A DNA stretch of 64,000 nt from Brachypterus glaber (GCA_958510825.1 OY294048.1:33445026-33509025), one strand, 5' to 3'. Shown: positions 43,726 to 55,639, counted from the first letter of the stretch. A program made the numbers and translations. The notes: generated from the sequence alone by a model not told the origin.

Positions 43726-44991
43726 TAGTTTTAAATGCAGCATGAAAATTGCATTGGTGCTTTTTTTGTTCTGGCCCAACCTTTATAGGAACTTTTTTTT
43801 TCATATTTTTTAACGTAGAATCACCTCTTAAATTTCTCGAACTTATTTCTGAATAACCCATGTATGACTGTTAAAAATAGGGTTTTAGAGTACCCCATTA
43901 TAAAACCTTTTTTTTGGACTTCTAATACTCAAAGAAATTGAATACAGGAACTGACGATTTGAAAATAGCTATATTTAAGACATACGAGTATGTAAAATTT
44001 AGGCGGGAGAAAATAATTTCTTGTAAATGTTCACCGGCTCTTAAATCATTCCGTTAGTATAGGTTCTTGAGATAAGTTAATTACGCCCTTATTCACGAAA
44101 TGCTGTTAAACTTGCTAGTCTGATAAAGTTTCTGTTAACCTGGAAGTGACTAATTACAATAATAGAATTATGTGTTTTCATTGTAATTATCTAAATTAAG
44201 CTAAATCAACAGGCTTTTCCATTTAAAAGTGTATGCCTTTAACTTCAAGAATGCCATAATTTCACACAAAAATAGCCAGCCACACAACTATAGCCCATTA
44301 AAAAAATATGTAAAACGTGTTTGGGCGAGGGGCAAGTCACAGGGGCGGTTTTTCGCAATATTATGGGGTCCGGTCATATTTCCTCCCGCAAATGAAGAGT
44401 GTATGCCCCTCGTGTTTGGGCGACATCTAGTATTAAATATACCTACTAGGCGTAAGCTAATTGTCTAAAGAAACATATTTCCGCGTGACATCGCGTTCCG
44501 TGGGCATCTCATATATTTTTTAAATACGCTGCTCATGGACTATAGTTGTTTGACTGGACTCTTGTTGTGTGAAATTGCAGTAGTAAGCAACGCCCATTAA
44601 AAAAGACCAATTTTTTCACCACCAGCTGTAAAATTGATACTTATTGATTAGAGGTTAATCATTTAGATTGTTCTTTACTCAGCATTCTTAAATATCTACA
44701 TTTAAATGTTTTTAAAATCATAATAGCATTTGTAATTTCTACGCCTACGTAGTTCCAATAGACAAAAATAAAATTCTATTTTTTTACCGTGATTTTCAAA
44801 TAAAAATTATTAAACAAAAAATAGAACTGTAGAAGAAACGTAACATACACCATGATAGTAAAGATTACACTGCCACACATTTGAGGTCACAGAAAAAAAA
44901 GGTCAAGAACTCTTTCGGAGACCATTGTATTGAGGTCAAAATAGCACCTTATCCAATTAGTTTTGGAGGTAACCTCAAAAAACGTTATTTT
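43726..44991. other. Non-coding DNA
   Basis: No recognisable gene. CGTGTTTGGGCGA occurs twice (about 44318 and 44411), bracketing a GC-richer 95-bp stretch of unknown origin. Confidence 0.4.
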
Positions 44992-45018
44992 TAAGAACGG
45001 AAATAACGTTTTTTGAGG
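44975..45018. repeat. Small hairpin
   Basis: CCTCAAAAAACGTTATTT pairs with AAATAACGTTTTTTGAGG around a short loop. Confidence 0.75.
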
Positions 45019-45062
45019 GTATGTCGAAAATTTATCCGATGAGCTGATATTTTAATATTATA

Positions 45063-45715
45063 CAGGGTGTATTTGAAATAGGGTAGGAAATTTTAACAGG
45101 TGATTCTACATGATAAAATATGACAAAAAGTTCCTATAAACATATGTCTAAAAATGCTTCATAAGGGAGCTACGCCCCTTTGAAATTGGCTAAAAAAATC
45201 GGTTTTTATTTAATAACTCAGGAACCCTGAGATATATTAACGAGGTTTTGCACGTGAATTAATCCTAATAAGGGCCATCTCTGTATGTCATTTTCACGTA
45301 CTTATTTAAACCAGGGGTGTGCGAAACGGGGGGCCTTATTAGTTTTTTGTCCCAAACTTTTTTCTGTGTAAGTTTTTTGCAATTTTATTTTTAAAATATG
45401 ATTCCTCAGGTCAAAATACATAAAAAAGGTACTCTTGTTGTAATACTGTAGGATTAACCGTTTTCGAGAAAAGTTCATTTGAAGGTGAAATTTCACGGTT
45501 CAAGGACGAAAAATTAAATACTAAAATGTCGAAAACCAAAATTTTAATGATGCAATGTTATTCTACATCAAAAACTAAGAAAAAAAGTGTCCATACATGT
45601 AGGTCAAAAAAACGTTTTTAAAGCTACCATAGCCCTTTAAAAATGGTGCATATTTAGGAGACCATAGCTCCATTAGGATTGATTGTTGGAAGTACCTGTA
45701 TATTTTAGTATTTAA
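45063..45715. mobile_element. CAGGGTG foldback family, member B (right end rearranged)
   Basis: Left part matches the left arm of 60034-61343 through AAGTTCCTATAAACATATG, GGGAGCTACGCCCCTTTG and AAAACTTTTTTCTGTGTAAG-like phrases. The right part matches the inner section of that element (GACCATAGCTCC...) and breaks off where the LINE fragment at 45722 begins. Confidence 0.6.
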
Positions 45716-45721
45716 TTTTTC

Positions 45722-45985
45722 GCTGATGAAACATCCTCTCATTACTTAGCTGAGTGTGTCGGATACGACAGGATCAGGTTGCAAGTCTTTGAAACTCAAA
45801 GACTCAACCAAGAGGAACTAAGAGATCTCCCCTGGGCCAATATCCTGACCTTTATTGAAAGGACGGGCAGGTTCAAGGACTCAAATTAGTAAATGGCTGG
45901 GATTGCCTGGGGTGACAAAAAGGGCCAGAAAAATGCCTAGTTGTCCGGCTTTGGCCAACCCAAAAAATTTACTACTACTACTGGA
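45722..45985 (+). pseudogene. LINE ORF2 C-terminal (RNase H-side) fragment
   Basis: Reads ADETSSHYLAECVGYDRIR then VFETQRLNQEEL and ILTFIERTGRFKDSN before a stop near 45887. ETSxHxLxxC is the conserved zinc-binding end of RNase H-bearing insect LINE ORF2 proteins. The 3' UTR runs to a short TAC run near 45970-45982, the likely tail. 5'-truncated; clade not resolved (R1/Jockey-like). Confidence 0.6.
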
Positions 45986-46144
45986 CTTTTTAAAACCAAG
46001 CGACAGATATATTTTACCACTTAAATCTAGATTTTTCGTTTTCAATTAGAAAAATAGAAAGAAAGAAATTTTAAAAGTTTCCCCATTTATCATGATCATC
46101 CAATAAACTGCAAAAAAGTTTGTAGTAGGTCATTGCCGTTTAAT

Positions 46145-46552
46145 GGAGATTTCTCCCGTTAGATTAGACAGGGAAAAAAGTTCTACCCAAAAAGGATAGA
46201 AGACATACATACACTCCCACTTCCACCCAACCAAACAAATTCTGTATTTGTTCTTTGTTGAACAAATACAATATTTACTTGGCCGGGCGAAAAGTGTAAA
46301 TATATTACTTTTATTACAGAAATTACTGGCGCCATCTAAATTTCAGTAGAATTATCTTATTTTACAGATTCACATTAGCTATGTTCGTTCGTGCCGCTCA
46401 CTGCTACACTTTCCGGCCAACCAAATAAATACTGTATTTGTTGTATGAAAAACAAATACAGTATTTATTTGGTTGGCTGGAAAGTGTAGCACAAATGAGA
46501 TAGAGATAGGCTAGACGTCTTTTGTTTCATAATTCTAGTTGTAGAGAGCTCC
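46145..46552 (-). mobile_element. Double-hairpin MITE, copy 3, inverted
   Basis: Opposite orientation to the other copies. Flanked by TTAAT and ATTTAG. Both hairpins are present; the first stem is perfect over about 27 bp. Confidence 0.85.
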
Positions 46553-47142
46553 ATTTAGATAGCATTAGTAAAACAATTCGATTTATTATTTCCAAGCTAC
46601 GAAGTCGATCATTAATAAAACGTAGGCTTAAATCATTTAATAATATTATACAAGGTTACCCGATGCATAGGTTTCTACGGGCGGGGAGTGAGGTAATTGA
46701 TGCCTTCTTAGCGACGTAGTTGCGCGTGTTAATGAAAGTACCGACAGTGCGTTCGGCTAGAGTACCCCGGGGACGGAGTAAATAGAGTAGGGAGTTTGCA
46801 GGGCAGGAACAGAGTTTAAGGTGCAAATTGGACCTATCCGAACGATGTAGAGCTAAAAGCGCATTTAATTTATCTATGGTGCATGTAAACATAATCTGTG
46901 AACAAAACCTTTCATTTTATGTGAATCGACTACAAACCACGATTTTTGTCGAGATTTTTGTTTTTGTTCTCGCGTTAAAATAAACCAAGAAGAGAGGAGA
47001 AAAGCTGTCGCTAGAGTTATAGTCCAAACCAAAAAGTTAAGACCGTACGGCCGTCCAAGGGGGTTGCAGTCCAATACTGAATAATATTATTTATCAATTT
47101 AATCAATTTATCAAATGTATGCAAAATATTTACAACACAGTA
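46553..47142. other. Unassigned DNA of normal GC content
   Basis: Overlapping open frames on the minus strand (46656-46892 and 46874-47074) and a short plus frame show no recognised family. The base composition is less AT-rich than the surroundings, so an old coding fragment is possible but unproven. Confidence 0.35.
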
Positions 47143-47987
47143 GGGGTGACCGGGGCTAGTTGTCGAAGTGCTTATATCTTAAAAAGTAAAATATTTTTCT
47201 GCGCCAAACCAAGATTAACCGCTGCGTTACAATAGTGCCATTTATTATTTGTAAACTTAAATGCAATAAATTAAAAGAACATCCAGATAAACCAAAAAAT
47301 GTAAAAATTAAAGAGCCCAGTAATTTTTTTGTGGTAAATATTTTTTCTTATTGTTACTGATTTAAAGCATTAAGATAAGAGAATTTTATGTATAATAATA
47401 GTTTAAGGTGTATATTATTTGTTGATATTGTCATTTAGGAGTGTTTATTCGTTAATTAGAAAGTACTTGATACATAACGTAAAATTAGCCAGTGGGGCTA
47501 GTTGTCGCATTTGGTTTGGGGCTAGTTGTCGCATGATCTGGAGATATGTTCATGGTATAACATTTCCTTTTTGGCATTTTTTTATTCAAAACTGTCTAAA
47601 AAAATAAATTCGTTTATTAAATTATATTAAATTAAAAAAAAAAATCAAAAAAATATTATTTAATTATGAAGTTGGAAATTTTGGCACATAAGTAAAAAGT
47701 TAGATAACAATCAGCTTGTGGGGAGGCACATGTCTTATTAGTTATTTATAATTTTTATAAATGCCTCGACAACGTGCCCCGTGATGGGGCACGTTGTCGC
47801 AATTTTTAAGACTTCACAAAAAAAAAACATAACTCTAATACCCTATAAATTTTTCCATGTTTTTTCTTTAAATAATGTTACTGAAACATGCAGCTAAAAT
47901 TACCATTAGGTCAATTAAAAAAAATACAAAAATAAAGGAAAAAACTGATTTTGAATAAAAAGTGCGACAATTAGCCCCGGTCACCCC
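47143..47987. mobile_element. TA-flanked element, GGGGTGACCGGGGCTAGTTG ends
   Basis: 845 bp. The ends pair over about 28 bp and are flanked by TA (47141-47142, 47988-47989). GGGGCTAGTTGTCGCA recurs twice inside (about 47493 and 47518), and a GTGCCCCGTGATGGGGCAC hairpin with GTTGTCGCA lies near 47776-47800. The interior is otherwise AT-rich and non-coding. Confidence 0.8.
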
Positions 47988-48019
47988 TACCTAAGCTTAT
48001 TTTTTATAATAAATTAAAT

Positions 48020-48076
48020 TGGAGAAGAAGAAGAAGAAGAAGAAGAAGAAGAAGAAGAAGAAGAAGAAGAAGAAGC
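48020..48076. repeat. GAA microsatellite
   Basis: About 19 GAA/AAG units. Confidence 0.95.
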
Positions 48077-48402
48077 AACGTACTCTGCGAGCCCAACCTC
48101 GGAAGGTTGTGCATAGAGAGTGAACTCCAAGTGAATTTTTTTTTAGTCGAACGATGCAGACCTGACACTTTTTACTCCATATGTACTTACCCGAACGGAA
48201 AAAGGGGCTTTAAGAGCGTAAAGAGTTAAAAGAACGCACTGCGAATATTTCAAACCAAGCGCCGCGAGGTGAAATAAAATATTGTATGCATTGCTACCCT
48301 GCAATGCTACCCTGCCGCTGTATTTTCGCACATAAATCGTTGGACCACCTTGTAAGTTATATTAATTAATTAACCTTGGGCTGGGCTAGCAAACATAATA
48401 TA

Positions 48403-48991
48403 CAGGGTGTCCGGAAATGACGAGCAAAAAACTCAGGGGGAGATTCTAAATCAGAAAATATAATAAAAAGTTCATACAAAAATATTTCTAAAAATGGGTC
48501 GTAAGGGAGCTAAGCCCATTTGAAAGTGGCTAAAAATTCGGTTTTTATTTAATAACTCAGGAACCCAGGATATAGTAACGAGGTTTTGCACGTGAACTAA
48601 TCTTAATAAGGCCCATCTTCGTATGTTATTTTCATGTAGTTATTTTAAAAAGAATTTTTCTCGAAACCAGTTAATCTTACAGTATTACAACAAGAGTAGC
48701 TTTTTTATGTATTTTGACCTGAGGAATCATATTCCAAAAATAAAATTACAAAAAAGTTACACAGAAAAAAGTTTGGGACAAAAACTGATAAGGCCCCCCA
48801 TTAAGATTAGTTCAAGTGCAAAACCTCGTTGCTACATCTCAAAGAGATCCTGAGTTATTAAATAAAAACCGAATTTTTTAGCCACTTTCAAAGAGGCTTA
48901 GCTCCCTTACGACGCATTTTTAGAAATATGTTTATAGGAACTTTTTAGAATCACCCCCCGAGTTTTTTGGTCATCATTTCCGGACACCCTG
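48403..48991. mobile_element. CAGGGTG foldback family, member C (complete)
   Basis: 589-bp palindrome, ends CAGGGTGTCCGGAAATGA and TCATTTCCGGACACCCTG, flanked by TA (48401-48402 and 48992-48993). Inner matches include AAAGTGGCTAAAAA and TTTTAGCCACTTTC, GTTTTGCACGTGAA and its complement. Non-coding. Confidence 0.85.
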
Positions 48992-48993
48992 TA

Positions 48994-49264
48994 AAACTAA
49001 AAATATATTATAGGCTGTCACTGCACACCAGACTATTTTTCTTCATTAGTAGTATAGTACGAGTATAAAGTTCGCCTTTAAGTTTTGAGCTATTTAAGAT
49101 ATCAACTTGATATTTGACAAACTAAAAAAAATCCATCCCTATAGATGCCCACTTCAGTTGCCACTTCACCCAAAAACATTGGTCACATTTTTATTCTCAT
49201 TATATTATTTCCTTTTAATCTATTACATCGCAAATTTCATGTAACTTGATCAATTTGTAGCTGA
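48994..49264. other. Non-coding DNA
   Basis: No feature recognised. Confidence 0.4.
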
Positions 49265-49465
49265 TTAATAAGAGTATAATCATTAATGAAAATAAAGTTT
49301 AGTGCCTTATAGACAGAATTTTCACAATCAATGAGAAAATCCCTACCAAAATGTCATATAGCTGCTATTTCACGCTTTTTTGCGATCATCAGTGAGCATA
49401 TATTGGTATGGTGACTTTCGCACTGACTGTTGAAAATTTTAAATACCTATCAAAAATAAGTATAA
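49265..49465. repeat. Half-copy of the 49688-50003 hairpin
   Basis: Contains AAAGTTTAGTGCCTTATAGA, which also precedes the hairpin at about 49650, then one arm of the hairpin and the loop in reversed direction (GTTGAAAATTTTAAATACC). Suggests a local segmental duplication with a deletion. Confidence 0.7.
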
Positions 49466-49687
49466 CTGTATTGAGAGCGTAAAAATTGGTGGCGCCATCT
49501 AATGTTTGCACAAAAGTACTACACATTAGATGTTGGCAGACCTGTAATCTGATAAGAATTATCTATATCTAGATACACAGGCGGACAAAAAATTTGTCTC
49601 GAAGCCAGCACCTAGTACCGACACGGCAAATCAAATTATAAATTAAAAATAAAGTTTAGTGCCTTATAGACGGCAAACTATTAAAAT

Positions 49688-50003
49688 CTATAAAGAAATT
49701 GCACTGCTCTACTACAGAATTTTCACAATCAATGAGAAAATCCCTACCAAAATGTCATATAGCTGCTATTTCACGCTTTTTTGCGATCATCAGTGAGCAT
49801 ATATTGGTGTATGGTGACTTTCGCACTGACTTATTTTTGATAGGTATTTAAAATTTTCAACAGTCAGTGCGAAAGCCACCATACCAATATATGCTCACTG
49901 ATGATCGCAAAAAAGCGTGAAATAGCAGCTATATGACATTTTGGTAGGGATTTTCTCATTGATTGTGAAAATTCTGTAGTAGAGCAGTGCAATTTCTTTA
50001 TAG
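49688..50003. mobile_element. Near-perfect 316-bp hairpin element
   Basis: Arms of about 140 bp begin CTATAAAGAAATTGCACTGC and end with the complement. They differ by one 2-bp insertion and one substitution only. The loop is short (about 35 bp). Non-coding; would give long double-stranded RNA if transcribed. Confidence 0.8.
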
Positions 50004-51509
50004 TATAATCATTTTTAGCGTTTTAACCAATAAATTAGAGTGGGTGAAACAGGATTCCAGTACAAATAAGTAGTAACACTATGGTGACAGCCATCGTTAT
50101 ACGCAAGGGTTCAAATTTTTCACATTAAGTGGTACTCTGCCGAAGTTTTTTAAAAAGCAGTAATATGTTTAAGGTTTTATCAAGGTGGGCACCTTGTTCC
50201 TTTAACACAAAGGGTTCCTGAGATAATAAATAAAAACCGAATTTTCAGAACTCCCTTAGGAATCATTTTTGAACATATGTTTATAGGAACTTTTTTCATA
50301 TTTTTTTATTACATCGGCACTTTACTGCTAAGAGTGCCGATGTATTGAAATCTTCGCCGGAAAAAAAAAATCTATAACCATGTTTTTTCATATTTCTCGA
50401 CGTTTTAGACCTTTCTGCATGTTTTCGAAATCAGTGAAAAAATTTTTCCGTCCGTCTGTCTGTCTGTAAACTCGATAACTCCATTTTTAAAAAAGATATC
50501 GACAAGCGGTTCTTCGCATATTGTTTCTTATCATATTTCGAAGAGTTGATCAGATTTTGGGGGTAAACGATTGGGGTAAGGGGTAAGAATGGAGTAAAAC
50601 TCCTATTTTTAGCGTTTTTTAGTTATAATTATGTTAATTTTTATTGTATTTTATTAATTTAGCACTTATATGAAAGATTTTTTTAAATTGCTTCAGAAAT
50701 GTTATAAACAATTTTTTCCTAAAATGCATTGTTTTCGAGATATTAGCGTTTAAAGCAGTAAAATGTTATTTTGGCATAACGTTTTGGGGATACAGACTTT
50801 CAAGCTTTAATAAATTATGCAACACGCAGAAGTATTAATGGTTGCCTATTGTGTAAATAGTATTCACACAACTTCCTATTTCATAACGTTTCAAATTAGT
50901 GCCTAGTGCCGATGTTTTGACAAGGCGCTTGCGACTGTTCAGCTGGTTTAGAATCACTTCGTAAAATAAGGTGCGTTAGTTCTGAAACGCTCTGTATATT
51001 ATTATTTTTTTTACCTAAAATAATAATTTTTGGATTTTACCCCCCTCCCACAGGACCGTTTCCTGGATCCGCCTCTGGTCAGGTGCACTACACACCCCGT
51101 TTTAAATTAACGAATCAAATTAAAATTATTTTTAATATTAATTTTCAAAAAGTAATTAGTAATTATCTAGGTAATAGTAATATTATTGTCTACATTAAAA
51201 AAGATTTTTCCATTTTTTCTAGGTAATAGGCTAAGGTGACCATGTAATAATTTTGTTAATCCCTGTTATCAATGTTTAAAAACAAAAAAAAAGTTGTGTC
51301 GAAAAGAAACTCAAGGTCGAAATGGAATAATTTTGAACGCAAAATATAAAAACAAATCGTGAACATGTGTAATGATACGCATTCCATTATACATATTATA
51401 TACATATTATATTATTCACCATAAATGGTATATTTCATTAGATGTTTTTTTTAATTAAAAAAAACTTTTTTTGAAAAACAAATAATTTTGAAAAAAAAAT
51501 AATTTTAGT
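50004..51509. other. Non-coding DNA with transposon-like phrases
   Basis: Contains a stem CATCGGCACT ... AGTGCCGATG at 50313-50342, with TAGTGCCGATGT again near 50899-50910, and CCGTCCGTCTGTCTGTCTGT at 50450-50469, a phrase common in insect repeats. This may be one decayed element (about 50310-50915). No coding frame. Confidence 0.45.
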
Positions 51510-53060
51510 CTTTATTTCATATTATAAGAAATTTGACATAAAAAAAGTACATCAAAATTTTATACAATGAACAAGTCAATAACAATTAAACATCTAAAAT
51601 ATCTTCTCATTAAAATATTCATCAATGGAGTAGTATGCCTTTTTTATGAGAATTTTTTTAATTCTATTTTTAAAAATATTTTGAGCCAGTATCTTATATT
51701 CTTGGCCCAATTTATTATACATATTTGTGCCCCTGCACAGTGGCCCGTTTTGAGTAAGTGTAAGTCGTGACTTCTGAATTGACAACTTATCGTTGTTTCT
51801 GGTGTTGTAGTTATGGAAACTCTTATTTCTTGATATTTTTTCCTCATTTTTATGAATATAGTTTAAAATATTAAAAATGTAAAGGCTAGGGACTGTCAAA
51901 ATACCCAACTCAATAAATTTTTCCCGACATGTATGATTTTTATTAAGACCCGCCATCACTCTGATTGCCTTTTTTTGGAATGTAAAAATATCATTAAAAT
52001 TTGCTCTCATTCCCCAAAACTCAATGCCATATGATAACCTTGATTGGAAGAAAGCAAAATACAACATCTTTAACACCTCCATCGAAACCGTTGGTTTTAT
52101 TTGTTTTAGTAAAAATAAGTACCTACTCAACTGAGAAGTCAGGTTATCTATGTGAGAATTCCAAAGCAGCTTATGATCTAAATGTATACCCAAAAATCTG
52201 CAACTTGATACTTGAGGAATAGTCTTATCATCTAATCTGATAAGAATACTAATATTGTTGATTTTTGGGGACAAAACGCATAAACTGCGTCTTAGCCACA
52301 TTGAGGACAAGTCCATTCTCACTACAATAGTTTTGTATTAATGTGATTACCTGGTTAGCTAAATACAGCAGCTCTTCCAGGTCCTTCCCTTTTATCAAAA
52401 TATTTAAATCATCCGCGAACATAATTATTTTAAATATATTTTTGCAATATTTGACAATATCATTCACAAAAATCAAAAATAATAACTTTTAACTTTTTTA
52501 AATTGTGACTTAATGTTATTTATAAAAACTTGCTGGAACCTATCTTCAAGATATGAGCAAAGCCAATCATTGGCTGGCCCCCTCACTCCGAATACAAATA
52601 GTTTTCTTAGTAACAGGGGGTGGTCAATGGTTTCAAAGGCTTTGCTCATATCAAACAAAAGGGCCAAGATGAGCTGCTTATCTTCCAAATTTTTTAGCAC
52701 AAATTGTATTACTTCATCCATTGCGGTGATTGTGGACTTGCCCTCAGTGTAACCGTGCTGATGGGTGTCCAAAATATTATACTTTTTCAAATACTGTGTT
52801 AATCGAACTTGAAAGCACTTTTCAAATATCTTCGAAAACTGACTTAATAAGGAGATAGGTCTATATGAGGATTTACTAGTTTTGCTGCCCTTGTTTTTGT
52901 AAACGGGGACAATTTTTGAAAATTTTAATGTGTTTGGAAAAATACCATCACTGAAAGAGTTATTAATAATTATACTCAGTGGTTCAGAAATAGAACATGC
53001 AACTTTTTTTAGTAACTTTAGATTACATTCATAATCGGTAGAATTGATCCTTATAATAAA
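51510..53060 (-). mobile_element. LINE C, 5'-truncated non-LTR retrotransposon
   Basis: Minus-strand element with most of reverse transcriptase and a complete C-terminal region, ending in a short 3' UTR and an A/T-rich tail near 51510. It has several frame breaks and is not active. Confidence 0.75.
51594..53045 (-). pseudogene. LINE C reverse transcriptase, frame broken
   Basis: From the 5' side: SDGIFPNTLKFSKIVPVYKN then YRPISLLSQFSKIFEK (RT block 1-2, 52800-53045), continuous with HQHGYTEGKSTITAMDEV and FDMSKAFETIDHPLL (52473-52790). The next conserved block with GVPQGSVLGP is missing. The frame resumes at MIFVNDI and holds the catalytic FADD motif (FADDLNI, 52249-52476). After another break, 51594-52322 carries SCRFLGIHLDHKLLWNSHI, YGIEFWG and the C-terminal part (LGILTVPSLYIFNILNYI, HNYNTR). 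The usual DMSKAFD reads E at its last position. Jockey/R1-group LINE; distinct from LINE B and similar in its tail to the 23800-24184 fragment. Confidence 0.85.
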
Positions 53061-53640
53061 AGTAATGTTTCCTAAAAAAGTTACGTTAATCGGAATGTTC
53101 TTTCAGCTTTTTTCAATTTTTTTATAAGTTTAACCCCCATAACTTTTTTGTTTTTTTTTGGGGGGGGGGTTACTTTCAAAAACAATAGGGATCTTCCCTT
53201 CATAGAACTTGATTTTTCCTGAAAATATCGAGTCGATCGGATTATTCCACAAAACACGTGACACCAGACGGACAGCCGGACGGAAGAAATTTCAAAAAAA
53301 AAGTTGCTTATTTTTTCATGAAACATATTTATATCCAAGAATTTTTAGTCTAGGACGATTTTTGAAATTTTTTGAAAATTCGAAACTACCGTTTATTATT
53401 TTATTTTTTTATTTAAAATATAAAACTAAATTTAAAACAATTTTTGTTAAATTTTAAAAAAGAATTCGGATACACAGTCAAGTGCTAGATCGTTCAATAA
53501 GGTTAAGAACCCTCGGTGATTAAATAACCTTTCTCGAGTGACACGAAAGGTATTACGATTCTAATCAACACTCTATATGCAAGCAGTGGGAAAGTCTAAC
53601 ATACAGAATAAAGATGAAAACTAAAATATAAAACAAGCTG
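53061..53640. other. Non-coding DNA
   Basis: T and G runs near 53145-53168. At 53265-53285, CCAGACGGACAGCCGGACGG resembles, in reverse, the CCGTCCGTCTGTCTG phrase at 50450, so a decayed relative may lie here. No coding frame of note. Confidence 0.4.
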
Positions 53641-53649
53641 TGCAGATAT

Positions 53650-53730
53650 ACACGGTGTATTTGAAATAGGGTCCAAAATTTTAAGGAGTGATTCTAAGTC
53701 TAAAAATGCGTCGTAAGGCTGCTATAGGTA
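53650..53730. repeat. CAGGGTG family, one-armed fragment
   Basis: CACGGTGTATTTGAAATAGG and AAAAATGCGTCGTAAGG match the left arm of 60034-61343. Confidence 0.55.
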
Positions 53731-54578
53731 ATCTTATTACGATAGATGATTCTGTAAAATTAAAGATCTCACACTGTTGCCGTTGTTTCATATGTAGAAG
53801 AAATCTTACTTACCGATAAATTCATAAATTTGCAAATTTGATGTAATGCGCATGCGTAAGCGGGCGACTTCATCAATTTTAATGCAAGGTCTTGGTAAAA
53901 TACAAGGAATAAACAAATTTTATGGTCCCTTCAATAAATTTTATTACTCTGCTGGAAACTTTGAATTATTTGATACATAACATGTATAATATATTATCTT
54001 CTTATCTATGCAATAAGAGAGAAAAAAACTGTGTGTGGTTGTCCGGTTTTGAAGACCCACTTCCTTACCCTCCCACTAGGGAAAAAAATATTAAACATAC
54101 TTCTAGAATAGGTAGAAACTTGACGTCCGACCCCTTCTAACCCTCGATTGGAGAAAACATCTTCTATAATAGCTTCTATAATAGCTAGAAACTTGAAATT
54201 CACCATTTAGTATTTTTAGTTTATGTTATTTTTATTTAATTAAATAAAATAGTTCCTACCTGTCTTATTCTCGCCAAGGGCAGAAAAATACCATCAGTAT
54301 CCCTTTCTCGCTAGGTTATTAATCAAAGAATCAGTCAACTGCTTTGAATGCAGGGAAATTTTGACGACATTTTAAACAAAACTATAGCACAAAACTCAAA
54401 AATTGGTTTTATATAAATAATATAACAGCTTTTGTTCTAAAAAGAACAGTTTTATAAAAAAATAAATAAAAACTAAGTTTATTTCTACAAAAGTACCCGA
54501 AATAAACACAATAAAACTTCAAAACGTCAAAAAAATATAGCAAAACTACCCATAAATAAACATGAATAAAATTAACAT
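53731..54578. other. AT-rich non-coding DNA
   Basis: No feature recognised. Confidence 0.4.
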
Positions 54579-54848
54579 GGGAGATTAGCTCAGCGGTCTA
54601 AGGCATCCATATAGCATTGACACTGAGATAATGATCGTAGGTTCAAACCTCACTGGCGCCGATTGCCTTTTTCAGTTAATTAATAATTGAAATTTGGCGA
54701 AGGAGTACTCCCTAGATATATTGGTTCGAAAGTCAATTAAAGCCGGTGGTTCCCTCTACTACTAGCCCACACAAGTCCTGGACTTAGGGGATGCTTAATT
54801 AAGTAGAATAGTACGAGGTTAAAAAAATAAAATAAAACAAATAAACAA
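54579..54848 (+). mobile_element. tRNA-derived SINE
   Basis: The head has an A box (TAGCTCAGCGGTCTAAGG, about 54586-54603) and a B box (GGTTCAAACC, about 54642-54651) at tRNA-like spacing, serving as an internal RNA polymerase III promoter. The acceptor stem (GGGAGAT versus TGGCGCC) does not pair, so it is not a functional tRNA. The body carries GGTTCGAAAGTCAATTAAAG then CCGGTGGT, shared with 30650-30685. It ends in an A-rich tail (about 54820-54848). Duplication not clear. Confidence 0.75.
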
Positions 54849-55236
54849 GGCTAAAAAAGCGCAGGGCTACCAAATTTGTATAGTGGGATAATGAATAAAA
54901 AAGATTTTATGAATGATGTATGTTGGTATAACTGGTATAGATAGATAGAAAATCTAAAATGACTGGGCTATTAATTGCTTTTAAATATTTAAGTATAGGA
55001 CAGAAAAATAGAACATTTTATTGTAAGAACACATTCTTAAATTATAAATAGCATCAAAACAGTTAAATTTCTCAATCAGAAAAATATGAAAGTTTCTCCA
55101 AAAACGTGCGATTTCGTTTGGACTTTTTGTTTGGAAAAAAAAGCATATAAAAAGCCTGGGCCATTTAACGCATTCTTTTTTATATCGAAATTTACTATTT
55201 TTTCTCCTGTTTCTAAGTTAAACTGCCTTACTGGTA
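54849..55236. other. AT-rich non-coding DNA
   Basis: No feature recognised; the frame running into 55400 is a by-product of the MITE below. Confidence 0.4.
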
Positions 55237-55391
55237 CACAGAAAAAAAAAAGGATTCTTGAACCAAAGTCAATGTCCTTGAACCAAGAGCACGGATCTTC
55301 ATTCAAAAGCCTGTGCTCTTCATTCAAGAACCCGTGCTCTTCATTTAAGAACATTGACTTTGGTTCAAAGAATCCATTTTTTCTGTGTAGA
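55237..55391. mobile_element. Short TA-flanked MITE with CACAGAAAAAA ends
   Basis: CACAGAAAAAA and GGATTCTTGAACCAAAGTCA at the left pair with TGACTTTGGTTCAAAGAATCC and TTTTTTCTGTG at the right. GCTCTTCATTCAA phrases repeat inside. TA flanks both ends. The two overlapping frames on opposite strands here result from the palindrome. Confidence 0.7.
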
Positions 55392-55639
55392 GTAAAATAA
55401 ATTTTCAAATTAAAATATATTGATTTTGAGCATATATACGTATAAAACAAGCTAACAATTTCATCTAGAAAATGTCGAAATATGGCACATGACCTTGAAA
55501 CTTTTTATTATAACAAAAATTTACCTAGAATTTTATTTTTTACATTGGTATGTGCTTTATCATATTCAGGGGCTTAATTACGAACCGATATTAGTAGTAA
55601 ATAATATAAACCTAGTTTTCAAGCTTAATAAAGATCAAT
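55392..55639. other. Non-coding DNA
   Basis: No feature recognised. Confidence 0.4.

Noticed and set aside
46656..47074. Minus-strand host gene fragment
   Set aside because: Composition is suggestive, but no domain, splice-site pair or homology is recognisable; left as unassigned.
54579..54660. Functional tRNA gene
   Set aside because: A and B boxes are good, but the acceptor stem does not pair and a SINE body and A-rich tail follow.
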